Source: an uncultured Clostridia bacterium (GTDB taxonomy: Bacteria > Bacillota > Clostridia > Oscillospirales > Acutalibacteraceae). From it: a stretch of DNA of 17,726 nucleotides. The stretch is taken from the NCBI GenBank assembly GCA_946042285.1, contig CAMGDK010000016.1, forward strand, positions 1 through 17,726. Direction: 5' to 3'. The notes under the pieces are model-generated. The model searched no databases and had not been told where the DNA came from. It saw only the letters and a list, made by a program, of their open reading frames with translations. Of the stretch, positions 1 to 6,762 are shown one piece after another. The position numbers and the translations under genes are program-made. Every line of letters begins with the position of its first letter. Position 1 is the first letter of the stretch.

Positions 1-432
1 GATAACCGAAAGGCTGAAATACTCATTTGTTTCGCCCTCGAATGTAAGCGTTTGCCTTTTTGTAAAATAGCATCCGAGAACAAGTGCAGCCGATGCAGCA
101 AACATCATAAGTGCCTTTGGCGTGAATTCCTTTCTCTTAACCGCAAAGGGCATACACACAATAAACAATCCCATAATCATTGCAGTATTTGCCGTTACGG
201 AGCCGATTGCGTTACCTGCTGCCATATCAACATTACCCTTTGCCGTTGCCTGAACACTGACAATCATTTCAGGGAGAGTTGTAGCGATAGAAACGATTGT
301 TGCACCGATAACAAACTTCGGAACGCCGAGTACCTCTGCAATCCAGCTTGCACTGTCAACAAACCAGTCGCCGCCTTTAATAATAAGAACGAGTCCGACT
401 ATGAATAAAACATACAATAATACCGTAGCCAT
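1..432 (-). CDS. Calcium/sodium antiporter family protein (CaCA), 5' part only
   Basis: This is the first 144 codons of a leftward gene whose 3' end lies outside the window. The translation opens with a hydrophobic helix (MATVLLYVLFIVGLVLIIKG). It then carries the alpha-1 repeat of the cation/Ca2+ exchanger superfamily: FVIGATIVSIATTLPEMIVS at about residues 41-60, with the TTLPE ion-binding signature, followed by GNVDMAAGNAIGSVTANTA. Family members are integral membrane proteins of about 320 residues that exchange Na+ (or H+, K+) for Ca2+, so rather under half is visible. The ATG at 432 is preceded by AGGTGG and a near-consensus promoter, which fixes the start. Family is confident; ion specificity cannot be read from this part. 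Confidence 0.88.
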   Translation of the reverse strand, partial: MATVLLYVLFIVGLVLIIKGGDWFVDSASWIAEVLGVPKFVIGATIVSIATTLPEMIVSVQATAKGNVDMAAGNAIGSVTANTAMIMGLFIVCMPFAVKRKEFTPKALMMFAASAALVLGCYFTKRQTLTFEGETNEYFSLSVI

Positions 433-469
433 AGCTTTATACCACCTAAATACTTTTTTTACAAGATTT

Positions 470-499
470 ATAATACATTATAGCAATGCGATTTGTCAA
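470..499 (-). promoter_or_regulatory. Sigma-A type promoter of the antiporter gene
   Basis: On the minus strand, TTGACA (494-499) and TATTAT (470-475) are separated by 18 bp. The predicted transcript start lies about 30 nt upstream of the ATG at 432. Confidence 0.7.
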
Positions 500-510
500 T
501 AAAAACCATA

Positions 511-539
511 TTGTGTTAGATTGAATTTTGTGTTACAAT
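511..539 (+). promoter_or_regulatory. Probable promoter of the CapA-like gene
   Basis: TTGTGT (511-516) and TACAAT (534-539) are 17 bp apart, about 35 nt upstream of the AGGTG ribosome site and TTG start at 579. The -35 box is imperfect. Confidence 0.55.
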
Positions 540-578
540 AAAATACGATTTAAGATTTACAATTTATGAGGTGCTAAA

Positions 579-1751
579 TTGAGTAGAATAAATAAGCTGT
601 CAGCAATACTTCCTGCAGTTGCTGCAATTGTTATAATAGTAGTATTCGCGGTAAGCGGTCACATAACAAAATCCAATGACGAAAAATCACCTACTGCGCT
701 GACAACCGTTGCCGAAGCAAGCGCAGAGAATAATACCGATGCAGAAGGCTCAAGCGTTACATTAACAGCGGTCGGGAACAACATTATTGATGCCGCTTTA
801 ATTGATGCCTGCAAAACAGAAGGCAGCTACGATTTCAACAGTGCTTATGCAAAAATTGCTCCTGAAATCGGAAAGGCAGATATTGCGTCAATCAATCAAA
901 TGTCAGTTTTCAGCAAGGATGAGCCATCAGGCTATCCGTTATACTCTACTCCCGTTCAGCTTGCCGATGCCTGCATAAACGCCGGCTTTGATGTGTTTAC
1001 ATGTGCAACAGATCATATTTTGGACAAGGGTACATCTGCAATAACCGATCATATTGAATATATTGAGAGTAAGAATGCAGTTGCAACAGGAATTAACAGC
1101 AACGAAAACGACCTAATCACATACTACAAAAAGAACGGCATTACATTTGCTTTTTTAAACTACTCATTTAGCTCCGGAAGCACATCGTTGTCAATGGACA
1201 ATGAGTTTTATCTTAACCTTTTCTCGAAGGAAAGGATAACAAAGGATGTTAAGGAAGCTAAGAAAAATGCAGATGTTATAATCGCATACACATATTGGTC
1301 CAACACAGCCACTGCCGAAATCACTGAATTTCAGCAAAAGTATGCACAGCTTTTAGCCGACCTTAAGGTTGACCTTGTAATAGGCTATGCTCCCTCTGTT
1401 TTGCCGGTAAAGGAATTGGAATCAAAGGATAAAAAGCACAAAACTATTGTGTTTTATTCACTCGGCAATTTTATGTCACACCAAATTGACAGTGAGGAAT
1501 TGATTGGTGCAATGGCTAACATAAAATTTGCCAAGCACGGTGACAAGGTTGAAATAAGCAAAGCAAGGCTTGTTCCCATTGTAACATACTACGACAAGAC
1601 TGACGACGGTCAATATATTTTTGAAGTGATAAAGCTAACGGATTATACTAAGGAAATGGCAACACAATCAACACAATCCTTCTCAACTCCGGCAGAGTAC
1701 GAAGCTTACATCGAAAAAATTGTTCCTGCCGATTATCTTTCCTTAAAGTAA
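579..1751 (+). CDS. Membrane-anchored CapA-family (PGA_cap fold) protein, probably without metal-dependent activity
   Basis: 390 residues from a TTG start preceded by GAGGTG. Residues 7-27 form one hydrophobic helix without a clear cleavage site, so the protein is probably a signal-anchored extracytoplasmic one. A low-complexity linker (about 30-57) leads into a CapA-like domain recognised by order and context: a strand ending VGNNII (65-70), LADACINAGFDVFTCATDH (128-146) with LDKG, LADLKVDLVIG (259-269), and YSLGNF (293-298). In typical CapA metallophosphatases these blocks read GD-hydrophobic, NLE, NNH, HWG and GHHPH. Here they read GNN (66-68), NQM (106-108), TDH (144-146), YWS (239-241) and GYAPS (269-273). 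Nearly all presumed metal ligands are therefore changed while the scaffold is kept. CapA proteins act in poly-gamma-glutamate or capsule export; this one is isolated from any pgs/cap genes. Family assignment fairly sure; function unknown. Confidence 0.8.
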   Translation: MSRINKLSAILPAVAAIVIIVVFAVSGHITKSNDEKSPTALTTVAEASAENNTDAEGSSVTLTAVGNNIIDAALIDACKTEGSYDFNSAYAKIAPEIGKADIASINQMSVFSKDEPSGYPLYSTPVQLADACINAGFDVFTCATDHILDKGTSAITDHIEYIESKNAVATGINSNENDLITYYKKNGITFAFLNYSFSSGSTSLSMDNEFYLNLFSKERITKDVKEAKKNADVIIAYTYWSNTATAEITEFQQKYAQLLADLKVDLVIGYAPSVLPVKELESKDKKHKTIVFYSLGNFMSHQIDSEELIGAMANIKFAKHGDKVEISKARLVPIVTYYDKTDDGQYIFEVIKLTDYTKEMATQSTQSFSTPAEYEAYIEKIVPADYLSLK

Positions 1752-1830
1752 GTTTATGTGTATGTTGCACAAATAGAAATTTTCGCTAATGATGCTTAAA
1801 TACTATGTTCTACAAAAAAATGCAAATCGG

Positions 1831-1859
1831 TTGACATTCTCTAAATGTAAAAGTATAAT
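1831..1859 (+). promoter_or_regulatory. Consensus promoter of glnA
   Basis: TTGACA (1831-1836) and TATAAT (1854-1859) with exactly 17 bp between them form a perfect sigma-A consensus. The transcript should start near 1866, only about ten nucleotides before the leader hairpin. With such a strong promoter, control is likely to act after initiation or through a repressor. Confidence 0.85.
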
Positions 1860-1876
1860 GGTATTGTAGTAAGAAC

Positions 1877-1933
1877 GAGGGCGTTGCGCATTGGCGGAGT
1901 GCCCTCTTTTTTACTATAACACAAAAGAGAGGG
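1877..1933 (+). promoter_or_regulatory. glnA leader with two mutually exclusive hairpins (attenuator or Shine-Dalgarno switch candidate)
   Basis: Hairpin 1: GAGGGCGTT (1877-1885) pairs with AGTGCCCTC (1898-1906) through nine pairs including two G-U. After a G-G mismatch an inner CGC/GCG stem closes an ATTG tetraloop. Six T (1907-1912) follow, so it resembles an intrinsic terminator. Hairpin 2: CCCTCTTTTTT (1902-1912) pairs with AAAAGAGAGGG (1923-1933) through eleven consecutive pairs with one G-U. It uses the 3' arm of hairpin 1 and covers the ribosome-binding purines (AGAGGGA, 1928-1934) ahead of the ATG at 1945. The two cannot coexist. The pairing is read directly; the regulatory role is inferred. 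Known glnA control in clostridia includes ANTAR-type antitermination, but the standard twin hexaloop hairpins are not seen. Confidence 0.6.
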
Positions 1934-1944
1934 AATTAAATATT

Positions 1945-3297
1945 ATGAGTAAGTACACAAAGGAAGACATCCTCAAAAGTGCTGACGAAAACGGTGTAGA
2001 GTTTATCAGACTTCAGTTTACCGACGTTTTCGGCATCATGAAGAATGTTGCTATTACAAAGTCACAGCTTGAAAAGGCACTCGACAACGAATGTATGTTT
2101 GACGGTTCATCTATTGACGGCTTTGTAAGAATCGATGAATCCGATATGTATCTTCATCCGGATTATGATTCATGGACAATCTTTCCATGGAGAAAGCATC
2201 AAAACGCTCAAACCGCTCGTCTTATCTGTTCGGTATATTGTGCAGATAACAAGACTCCGTTTCTCGGCGACCCGAGAAATGTTCTTCAAAAGGTTATTGA
2301 TGAGGCTGCCGAAATGGGATACAGCTTTAATGTAGGACCTGAGTGCGAATTCTTCCTCTTTAAGCTTGACGAGGACGGTAATCCGACTACAAACACAAGC
2401 GACGAGGGCAGCTACTTTGACCTCAACCCTATTGACCACGGTGAAAACTGCAGAAGAGATATTTGCCTTGCACTTGAAGAAATGGGTTATACTATTGAGG
2501 CGTCTCACCACGAGGTTGCCGAAGGTCAGCATGAAATAGATTTCAAGTTTGACGAGGTTATGACTACTGCTGACAGAGTTATGACATTCAAGCATGTCGT
2601 TAAAACCTATGCAACAAAGCATGGTCTTCATGCAACATTTATGCCAAAGCCTATATATGGCATTTGCGGTTCGGGCATGCATACAAACATGTCACTTATG
2701 ACAAAGGATGAAAACGGCAACACGGTTAATGCCTTCTATGACCCAAGCTCCGAGGACGGACTCAGTGCAGTTGCTCATAATTTCATCGCAGGTATTCTTG
2801 CACATGTTAAGGGTATCGCTGCATACACTAACCCAACCGTTAACTCATATAAGAGACTTGTTCCGGGATATGAGGCGCCTACATATATCGTTTGGTCAGC
2901 CTCTAACCGTTCTTCACTTGTTCGCATCCCTGCAACTCGCGGTATGGGCACTCGTGTTGAGCTTCGTAACCCTGACCCTTGCTGTAATCCTTATCTTGAA
3001 ATGGCTCTTTGCCTTGCCGCAGGTCTTGATGGAATTAAAAAGAACATGACTCCTCCGCCTGCTGTTGACTACAATGTGTTTGATTACAGTGATGCTGAGC
3101 TTGCAGAAATGGGAATCGAGTGTCTCCCTACTTCACTTGAGGAGGCTGTTATTGCTTCTGCTGCAGACCCATTTGTTAAGGAAACTGTCGGAGAGCATGT
3201 ATTCAACGCATATTCAGAGGGTAAAATGGCTGAATGGCAGGAATACAAGACAAGAGTTTCTCAGTGGGAAATTGACAGATATATGGTAATATATTGA
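1945..3297 (+). CDS. glnA: Glutamine synthetase, type I (GSI-alpha-like)
   Basis: 450 residues; makes glutamine from glutamate, ammonia and ATP in the cytoplasm as a dodecamer. Diagnostic blocks are intact: the beta-grasp block with FDGSSIDGFVRIDESDM, metal and substrate residues in GPECEFFLF and HHEVAEGQHEIDF, ATP-site KPIYGICGSGMHTNMSL, the NPTVNSYKRLVPGYEAP segment, SNRSSLVRIPA, and the ELRNPDPCCNPYL signature. The C-terminus WEIDRYMVIY resembles the Bacillus/Clostridium form, and no adenylylation-site tyrosine block was recognised. The ATG at 1945 is chosen over an upstream in-frame TTG (1891) because the latter lies inside the leader hairpin and family members begin close to MSKYTKEDIL. 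Monocistronic by its own promoter and a downstream terminator. Confidence 0.97.
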   Translation: MSKYTKEDILKSADENGVEFIRLQFTDVFGIMKNVAITKSQLEKALDNECMFDGSSIDGFVRIDESDMYLHPDYDSWTIFPWRKHQNAQTARLICSVYCADNKTPFLGDPRNVLQKVIDEAAEMGYSFNVGPECEFFLFKLDEDGNPTTNTSDEGSYFDLNPIDHGENCRRDICLALEEMGYTIEASHHEVAEGQHEIDFKFDEVMTTADRVMTFKHVVKTYATKHGLHATFMPKPIYGICGSGMHTNMSLMTKDENGNTVNAFYDPSSEDGLSAVAHNFIAGILAHVKGIAAYTNPTVNSYKRLVPGYEAPTYIVWSASNRSSLVRIPATRGMGTRVELRNPDPCCNPYLEMALCLAAGLDGIKKNMTPPPAVDYNVFDYSDAELAEMGIECLPTSLEEAVIASAADPFVKETVGEHVFNAYSEGKMAEWQEYKTRVSQWEIDRYMVIY

Positions 3298-3304
3298 TAT
3301 AGCA

Positions 3305-3344
3305 AAATGCACTTGTATATTATTACAGGTGCATTTAACTTTTT
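3305..3344 (+). terminator. Intrinsic terminator of glnA
   Basis: AAATGCACTTGTA (from 3305) pairs with TACAGGTGCATTT (ending 3336) apart from one T-G wobble, with a short AT loop, followed by AACTTTTT. Confidence 0.8.
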
Positions 3345-3416
3345 AAACAAATCAGCTATTGTAATTATGACTAAAAAATTGTCGTAACAAGGTGTATTTT
3401 TCTAATTCAACTTTAC

Positions 3417-3444
3417 TTGTTATTTGCATTATTTTTGTTATAAT
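3417..3444 (+). promoter_or_regulatory. Promoter of the PurF-like gene
   Basis: TTGTTA (3417-3422) and TATAAT (3439-3444) with a 16-bp spacer. The predicted start leaves a leader of about 35 nt ahead of AGAGGAAA and the ATG at 3484. Confidence 0.65.
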
Positions 3445-3483
3445 AGCATTGTAATTTTTATCAATCATAAGAGAGGAAATATT

Positions 3484-4890
3484 ATGGGCGGATTTTTTGG
3501 TGTAGCATCTAAAGAGGACTGCGTATTTGATTTATTTTACGGTGTTGACTATCATTCACACCTCGGCACAAGAAGAGCAGGCATGGCTGTATTCGATGAA
3601 GAAATCGGATTTGACAAGGCTATACACAATATCGAAAACGCACCGTTTCGTACAAAATTCGGCAAGGAATCAAACTCAATGAGAGGTAATCTCGGAATCG
3701 GATGTATTTCCGACTTTGAGGCACAGCCCATTCTTGTACGCTCTCATCACGGTACATTTGCAATTACAACTGTCGGCAAAATCAACAACAGTGATGAAAT
3801 TGTAGAGCAAATCATCAAGAGTAACACTCATTTTTTTGAAATGAGTAACGGTGATATTAACCCTACCGAGCTTGTTGCTGCAATCATCAATCAAAAGGAA
3901 AACTTTATTGACGGTATTAAATATGCACTTGATATTATTGACGGCTCACTCAGTATGCTTGTGCTTACAAAGAAAGGTATTTATGCCGCAAGAGATAAAA
4001 ACGGTAGGACTCCTGTCGTTATCGGCAAGAAGGAAGGCGCATACTGCGCATGCTTTGAAAGCTTTGCGTATCTCAACTTAGGATATGAGGATTACAGAGA
4101 ATTAGGTCCCGGTGAGGTTGTTGTTTTCGACAGCGACAGCGTTAAGACACTTGTGGCTGCCGGTGACAAAATGAAGATTTGCACATTCCTGTGGATTTAC
4201 TATGGCTATCCTTCATCATCATACGAGGGCATCAGCGTTGAAAAAATGCGTTATAACTGTGGCAGAGCACTCGCAAAAAGAGATAATGTTAAGCCTGATA
4301 TTGTTGCAGGTGTACCCGATTCGGGCATTGCTCACGCAATAGGATATTCAAACGAGTCGGGAATTCCTTACTCAAGACCTTTTGTAAAATATACTCCAAC
4401 ATGGCCTCGATCATTCATGCCTACTCATCAAAGCAAGAGAAATCTTATTGCTAAGATGAAGCTTATACCTATTCACGATTTAATTGACGGCAAATCTCTT
4501 CTTCTCATCGACGACTCAATAGTAAGAGGTACTCAGTTAAGAGAGACAACCGAATTCCTCTACTCAAGCGGTGCTAAGGAGGTTCATATCAGACCGGCAT
4601 GTCCTCCGCTTTTGTTTGGATGCAAGTATCTCAACTTTTCGCGCTCAACATCCGAAATGGAGCTGATTACAAGAAGAGTAATTGAGGAGCTTGAGGGCGG
4701 CACACCGGATATAGACACACTTAAGGAGTATGCAAATCCCGACAGTGAAAAATATCAAAATATGGTTGATAAGATTTGTGAAAAGCTTCATTTCACATCA
4801 CTTCGCTATCACAGACTTGATGACATGATTAACGCTGTCGGCATCGGCGCAGACAAGCTTTGCACATATTGCTGGAACGGCGAAGAATAA
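3484..4890 (+). CDS. PurF-like amidophosphoribosyltransferase with a degenerate glutaminase domain
   Basis: 468 residues, the usual PurF length. The phosphoribosyltransferase half is well kept: GVPDSGIAHAIGYSNESGIPY (276-296) and the PRPP loop LLLIDDSIVRGT (339-350). Four cysteines fit the Bacillus-type 4Fe-4S ligands: C233 (ICTFLWIYY), C380 (FGCKY), and C460 and C463 (LCTYCW). The N-terminal Ntn-glutaminase half is abnormal. The family begins CGVFGI after processing, with Cys1 as nucleophile, but this reads MGGFFGV. The HVRYST region reads GCISDFEA (73-80) and the HNGN oxyanion region reads TTVGKINN (95-102). PurF normally makes 5-phosphoribosylamine from PRPP and glutamine; here glutamine hydrolysis seems impossible, so use of free ammonia or a partner is inferred. 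The ATG at 3484 has AGAGGAAA upstream, and the promoter excludes longer starts. No purine genes adjoin it. Confidence 0.85.
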   Translation: MGGFFGVASKEDCVFDLFYGVDYHSHLGTRRAGMAVFDEEIGFDKAIHNIENAPFRTKFGKESNSMRGNLGIGCISDFEAQPILVRSHHGTFAITTVGKINNSDEIVEQIIKSNTHFFEMSNGDINPTELVAAIINQKENFIDGIKYALDIIDGSLSMLVLTKKGIYAARDKNGRTPVVIGKKEGAYCACFESFAYLNLGYEDYRELGPGEVVVFDSDSVKTLVAAGDKMKICTFLWIYYGYPSSSYEGISVEKMRYNCGRALAKRDNVKPDIVAGVPDSGIAHAIGYSNESGIPYSRPFVKYTPTWPRSFMPTHQSKRNLIAKMKLIPIHDLIDGKSLLLIDDSIVRGTQLRETTEFLYSSGAKEVHIRPACPPLLFGCKYLNFSRSTSEMELITRRVIEELEGGTPDIDTLKEYANPDSEKYQNMVDKICEKLHFTSLRYHRLDDMINAVGIGADKLCTYCWNGEE

Positions 4891-4905
4891 TTATTAAAAT
4901 AATAG

Positions 4906-4934
4906 TTGCATTTTTTATTGAATTAAGATATAAT
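4906..4934 (+). promoter_or_regulatory. Promoter of tRNA-Ser
   Basis: TTGCAT (4906-4911), 17 bp, TATAAT (4929-4934). The expected start is within about seven nucleotides of the mature tRNA 5' end at 4948. Confidence 0.75.
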
Positions 4935-4947
4935 ACCAAATGCAAAC

Positions 4948-5040
4948 GCAGGGTTGTCCGAGCTGGCCGAAGGAGCACGATTGGAAATCGTGTAATGCTT
5001 CAACGAGTATTCGAGGGTTCGAATCCCTTGCCCTGCGCCA
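4948..5040 (+). tRNA. tRNA-Ser (anticodon GGA)
   Basis: A 93-nt class II tRNA with encoded CCA. The acceptor GCAGGGT pairs with GCCCTGC (last pair T-G). The anticodon stem CACGA/TCGTG (4976-4980, 4988-4992) closes loop TTGGAAA, placing GGA at 4983-4985. A long variable arm follows (about 4993-5013), then the T-arm GAGGG-TTCGAAT-CCCTT. The long variable arm supports a serine identity. Confidence 0.96.
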
Positions 5041-5044
5041 AATA

Positions 5045-5077
5045 AAAAAGGAACACCTTCACGGTGTTCTTTTTTTT
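5045..5077 (+). terminator. Intrinsic terminator after tRNA-Ser
   Basis: GAACACC (5051-5057) and GGTGTTC (5063-5069) form a perfect 7-bp stem with loop TTCAC, followed by eight T. A-rich sequence upstream extends the stem and could allow some function on the other strand. Confidence 0.9.
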
Positions 5078-5462
5078 AGGCAATAAAGAGTAATCCGAAC
5101 CTGCCAAAAATGCAGAATTCAAGCGACTTTTGAACTTTTCGCTGTCGCCTTGCGCCAGCAAGGCTTCCATCTCAAAATCCAAAATTCATCTCTACTTCAA
5201 GCATTTTTGGTCGTAGAGTTAAAATTGTGCTGATTTGTTCTTAATCAAGGCACAAAAACGCAGGAATACTTTATGTATTCCGAGTATTTTTAACACAGAG
5301 TAAGGGCAAATCAGCCAATTTGAACCACGGTTCGTATTGCTCTTCATTGCCTTCAGGCAAGGGATTCGGACCAATGCGATATGATTGTGCAAGCTCATTG
5401 AGTGAAGCAGAATTATCATATAAGAAACACCTTGTATTCTATACTTTTTCAAATTTCACGCA
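5078..5462. other. Gene-free intergenic stretch with several small hairpins
   Basis: About 385 bp with no convincing coding sequence. Open frames here lack ribosome sites, and one crosses the tRNA. Visible structure: CCTTGC-GCCA-GCAAGG near 5149-5164, GGAATAC-TTTAT-GTATTCC near 5263-5281 followed by GAGTATTTTT, GAACC-AC-GGTTC near 5324-5335, and TTGCC-TTCA-GGCAA near 5348-5361. It may be one or more dispersed non-coding repeats, but only one copy is in the window, so that is a guess. Confidence 0.4.
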
Positions 5463-5497
5463 CAAAAATGCTCCCCTCGCAAAAAAGCAAGAGGAGC
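5463..5497 (-). terminator. Intrinsic terminator of fucO
   Basis: On the minus strand the arm from 5497 down to 5487 (GCTCCTCTTGC) pairs over eleven positions, two of them U-G, with GCGAGGGGAGC (5480-5470). The loop is six T, and ATTTTT follows. It lies just past the fucO stop at 5520. Confidence 0.8.
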
Positions 5498-5519
5498 TTA
5501 ATAGTACTAAAGTATTCAA

Positions 5520-6668
5520 TTACATAAGTGAAAGATAAAGCTCTTTGATTTCCTCAACGCTTGTTTCTCTCGGATTACCCGGACGGCATGCATCATCAAA
5601 TGCAGACTGTGCAAGGAAATCAACATCCTCAGGCTTAACTATTTCCTTAAGGTCGGCAGGAATACCCACGTCTGCAGAAAGCTTTTTAACTGCATCAACA
5701 GCTGCCTTTCTTGCATCCTCAAGTGACATTGAATCTACACCCTCAACGCCCATAGCCTTTGCAATATCTCTATATTTCTCACCTGTTGCAGGAGCATTGT
5801 ACTCCATAACAGTAGGAAGAATGATAGCATTTGCTACGCCGTGCGGTGTGTCATAAAGAGCACCGAGCGGATGAGCCATTGAGTGAACAATACCAAGACC
5901 AACATTAGAGAAGCCCATACCTGCTACATATTGACCGAGAGCCATTCCCTCTCTGCCTTCAGGCGTGTTATCAACTGCACCGCGAAGGCTTCTTGCAATA
6001 ATTTCGATAGCTTTAATATGGAACATATCCGAAAGCTCCCAAGCGCCTGCTGTAATATATCCTTCAATAGCATGAGTAAGAGCGTCCATACCTGTTGCTG
6101 CAGTAAGTCCCTTTGGCATCGAAGACATCATATCAGGATCAACAACTGCTACAATAGGAATATCCTTTGGATCAACGCAAACCATTTTCCTGTTCTTTTC
6201 AACATCTGTTATTACATAATTAATTGTAACCTCTGCTGCTGTACCTGCAGTGGTAGGCACAGCAATGATAGGCACGCACTTATTTGTTGTTGGTGCTACG
6301 CCCTCAAGTGAACGAACATCTGCGAAATCCGGATTTTCAATAATAATACCGATAGCCTTAGCGGTATCCATTGATGATCCGCCGCCGATAGCAATAATGC
6401 AATCTGCACCGCTTGCCTTGAATGCTGCCACACCTGACTGAACATTCTCAATGGTTGGGTTTGGCTTAATCTCACTGTAAATCTCATAAGCGATTGATGC
6501 TTCATCAAGAACATCGGTAACCTTCTTTGTTACACCGAACTTGATAAGATCAGGGTCGGAGCATACAAAACATTTTTTGAATCCTCTGCCCTTAACCTCT
6601 GCAGGAATTTCCTTGATAGCACCTGCGCCATGATAGCTTGTTTCATTAAGTACAAATCTGTTTGCCAT
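5520..6668 (-). CDS. fucO: Lactaldehyde reductase / 1,2-propanediol oxidoreductase (iron-dependent group III ADH)
   Basis: 382 residues, the same length and strongly similar along its whole length to E. coli FucO as recalled. Shared blocks include MANRFVLNET at the start, FADVRSLEG, PTTAGTAAEVTINYVITD, and GQYVAGMGFSNVGLGIVH. It reduces L-lactaldehyde, the end product of fucose cleavage, to (S)-propane-1,2-diol with NADH in anaerobic growth. The dinucleotide-binding GGGSSMDTAKA is at 95-105. Iron ligands are D195, H199, H262 and H276, one position offset from the E. coli set. The ATG at 6668 has AAGGAG at 6677-6682. It lies downstream of the AraC regulator on the same strand with its own promoter, away from the other fuc genes. 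Confidence 0.95.
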   Translation of the reverse strand: MANRFVLNETSYHGAGAIKEIPAEVKGRGFKKCFVCSDPDLIKFGVTKKVTDVLDEASIAYEIYSEIKPNPTIENVQSGVAAFKASGADCIIAIGGGSSMDTAKAIGIIIENPDFADVRSLEGVAPTTNKCVPIIAVPTTAGTAAEVTINYVITDVEKNRKMVCVDPKDIPIVAVVDPDMMSSMPKGLTAATGMDALTHAIEGYITAGAWELSDMFHIKAIEIIARSLRGAVDNTPEGREGMALGQYVAGMGFSNVGLGIVHSMAHPLGALYDTPHGVANAIILPTVMEYNAPATGEKYRDIAKAMGVEGVDSMSLEDARKAAVDAVKKLSADVGIPADLKEIVKPEDVDFLAQSAFDDACRPGNPRETSVEEIKELYLSLM

Positions 6669-6711
6669 AATATTTCTCCTTAAATAATTATCGGGTTATT
6701 CCCTGTCATTC

Positions 6712-6740
6712 ATTTTAGCACTTTGTTAAATAATTATCAA
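6712..6740 (-). promoter_or_regulatory. Promoter of fucO
   Basis: On the minus strand, TTGATA (6735-6740), 17 bp, TAAAAT (6712-6717), giving a leader of about 40 nt. A partial TTAGCA (6716-6721 region, plus strand) resembles the half-sites upstream of fucA and could let the same regulator act here. Confidence 0.6.
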
Positions 6741-6762
6741 TATAAATTTTCAACTTTTCAAA

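Noticed and set aside
52..408. Rightward cysteine/histidine-rich open frame
   Set aside because: It lies opposite the antiporter gene, whose translation carries clear family motifs.
579..1751. Treating the CapA-like gene as a pseudogene
   Set aside because: The frame is uninterrupted with promoter, ribosome site, signal anchor and retained fold motifs; only ligand residues are changed.
1877..1912. ANTAR-type antiterminator motif in the glnA leader
   Set aside because: Only one terminator-like hairpin is present and its loop does not form a hexaloop with the expected A1/G4 pattern in the best pairing.
3381..3393. GTCGTAACAAGGT, identical to a stretch near the 3' end of 16S rRNA
   Set aside because: Only 13 bases match, flanks do not continue the rRNA sequence, and no rRNA lies nearby. 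Chance match in a leader region.
5000..5182. Leftward open frame of about 60 codons crossing tRNA-Ser
   Set aside because: It covers the 3' part of a well-supported tRNA and its terminator and has no ribosome site or family resemblance.
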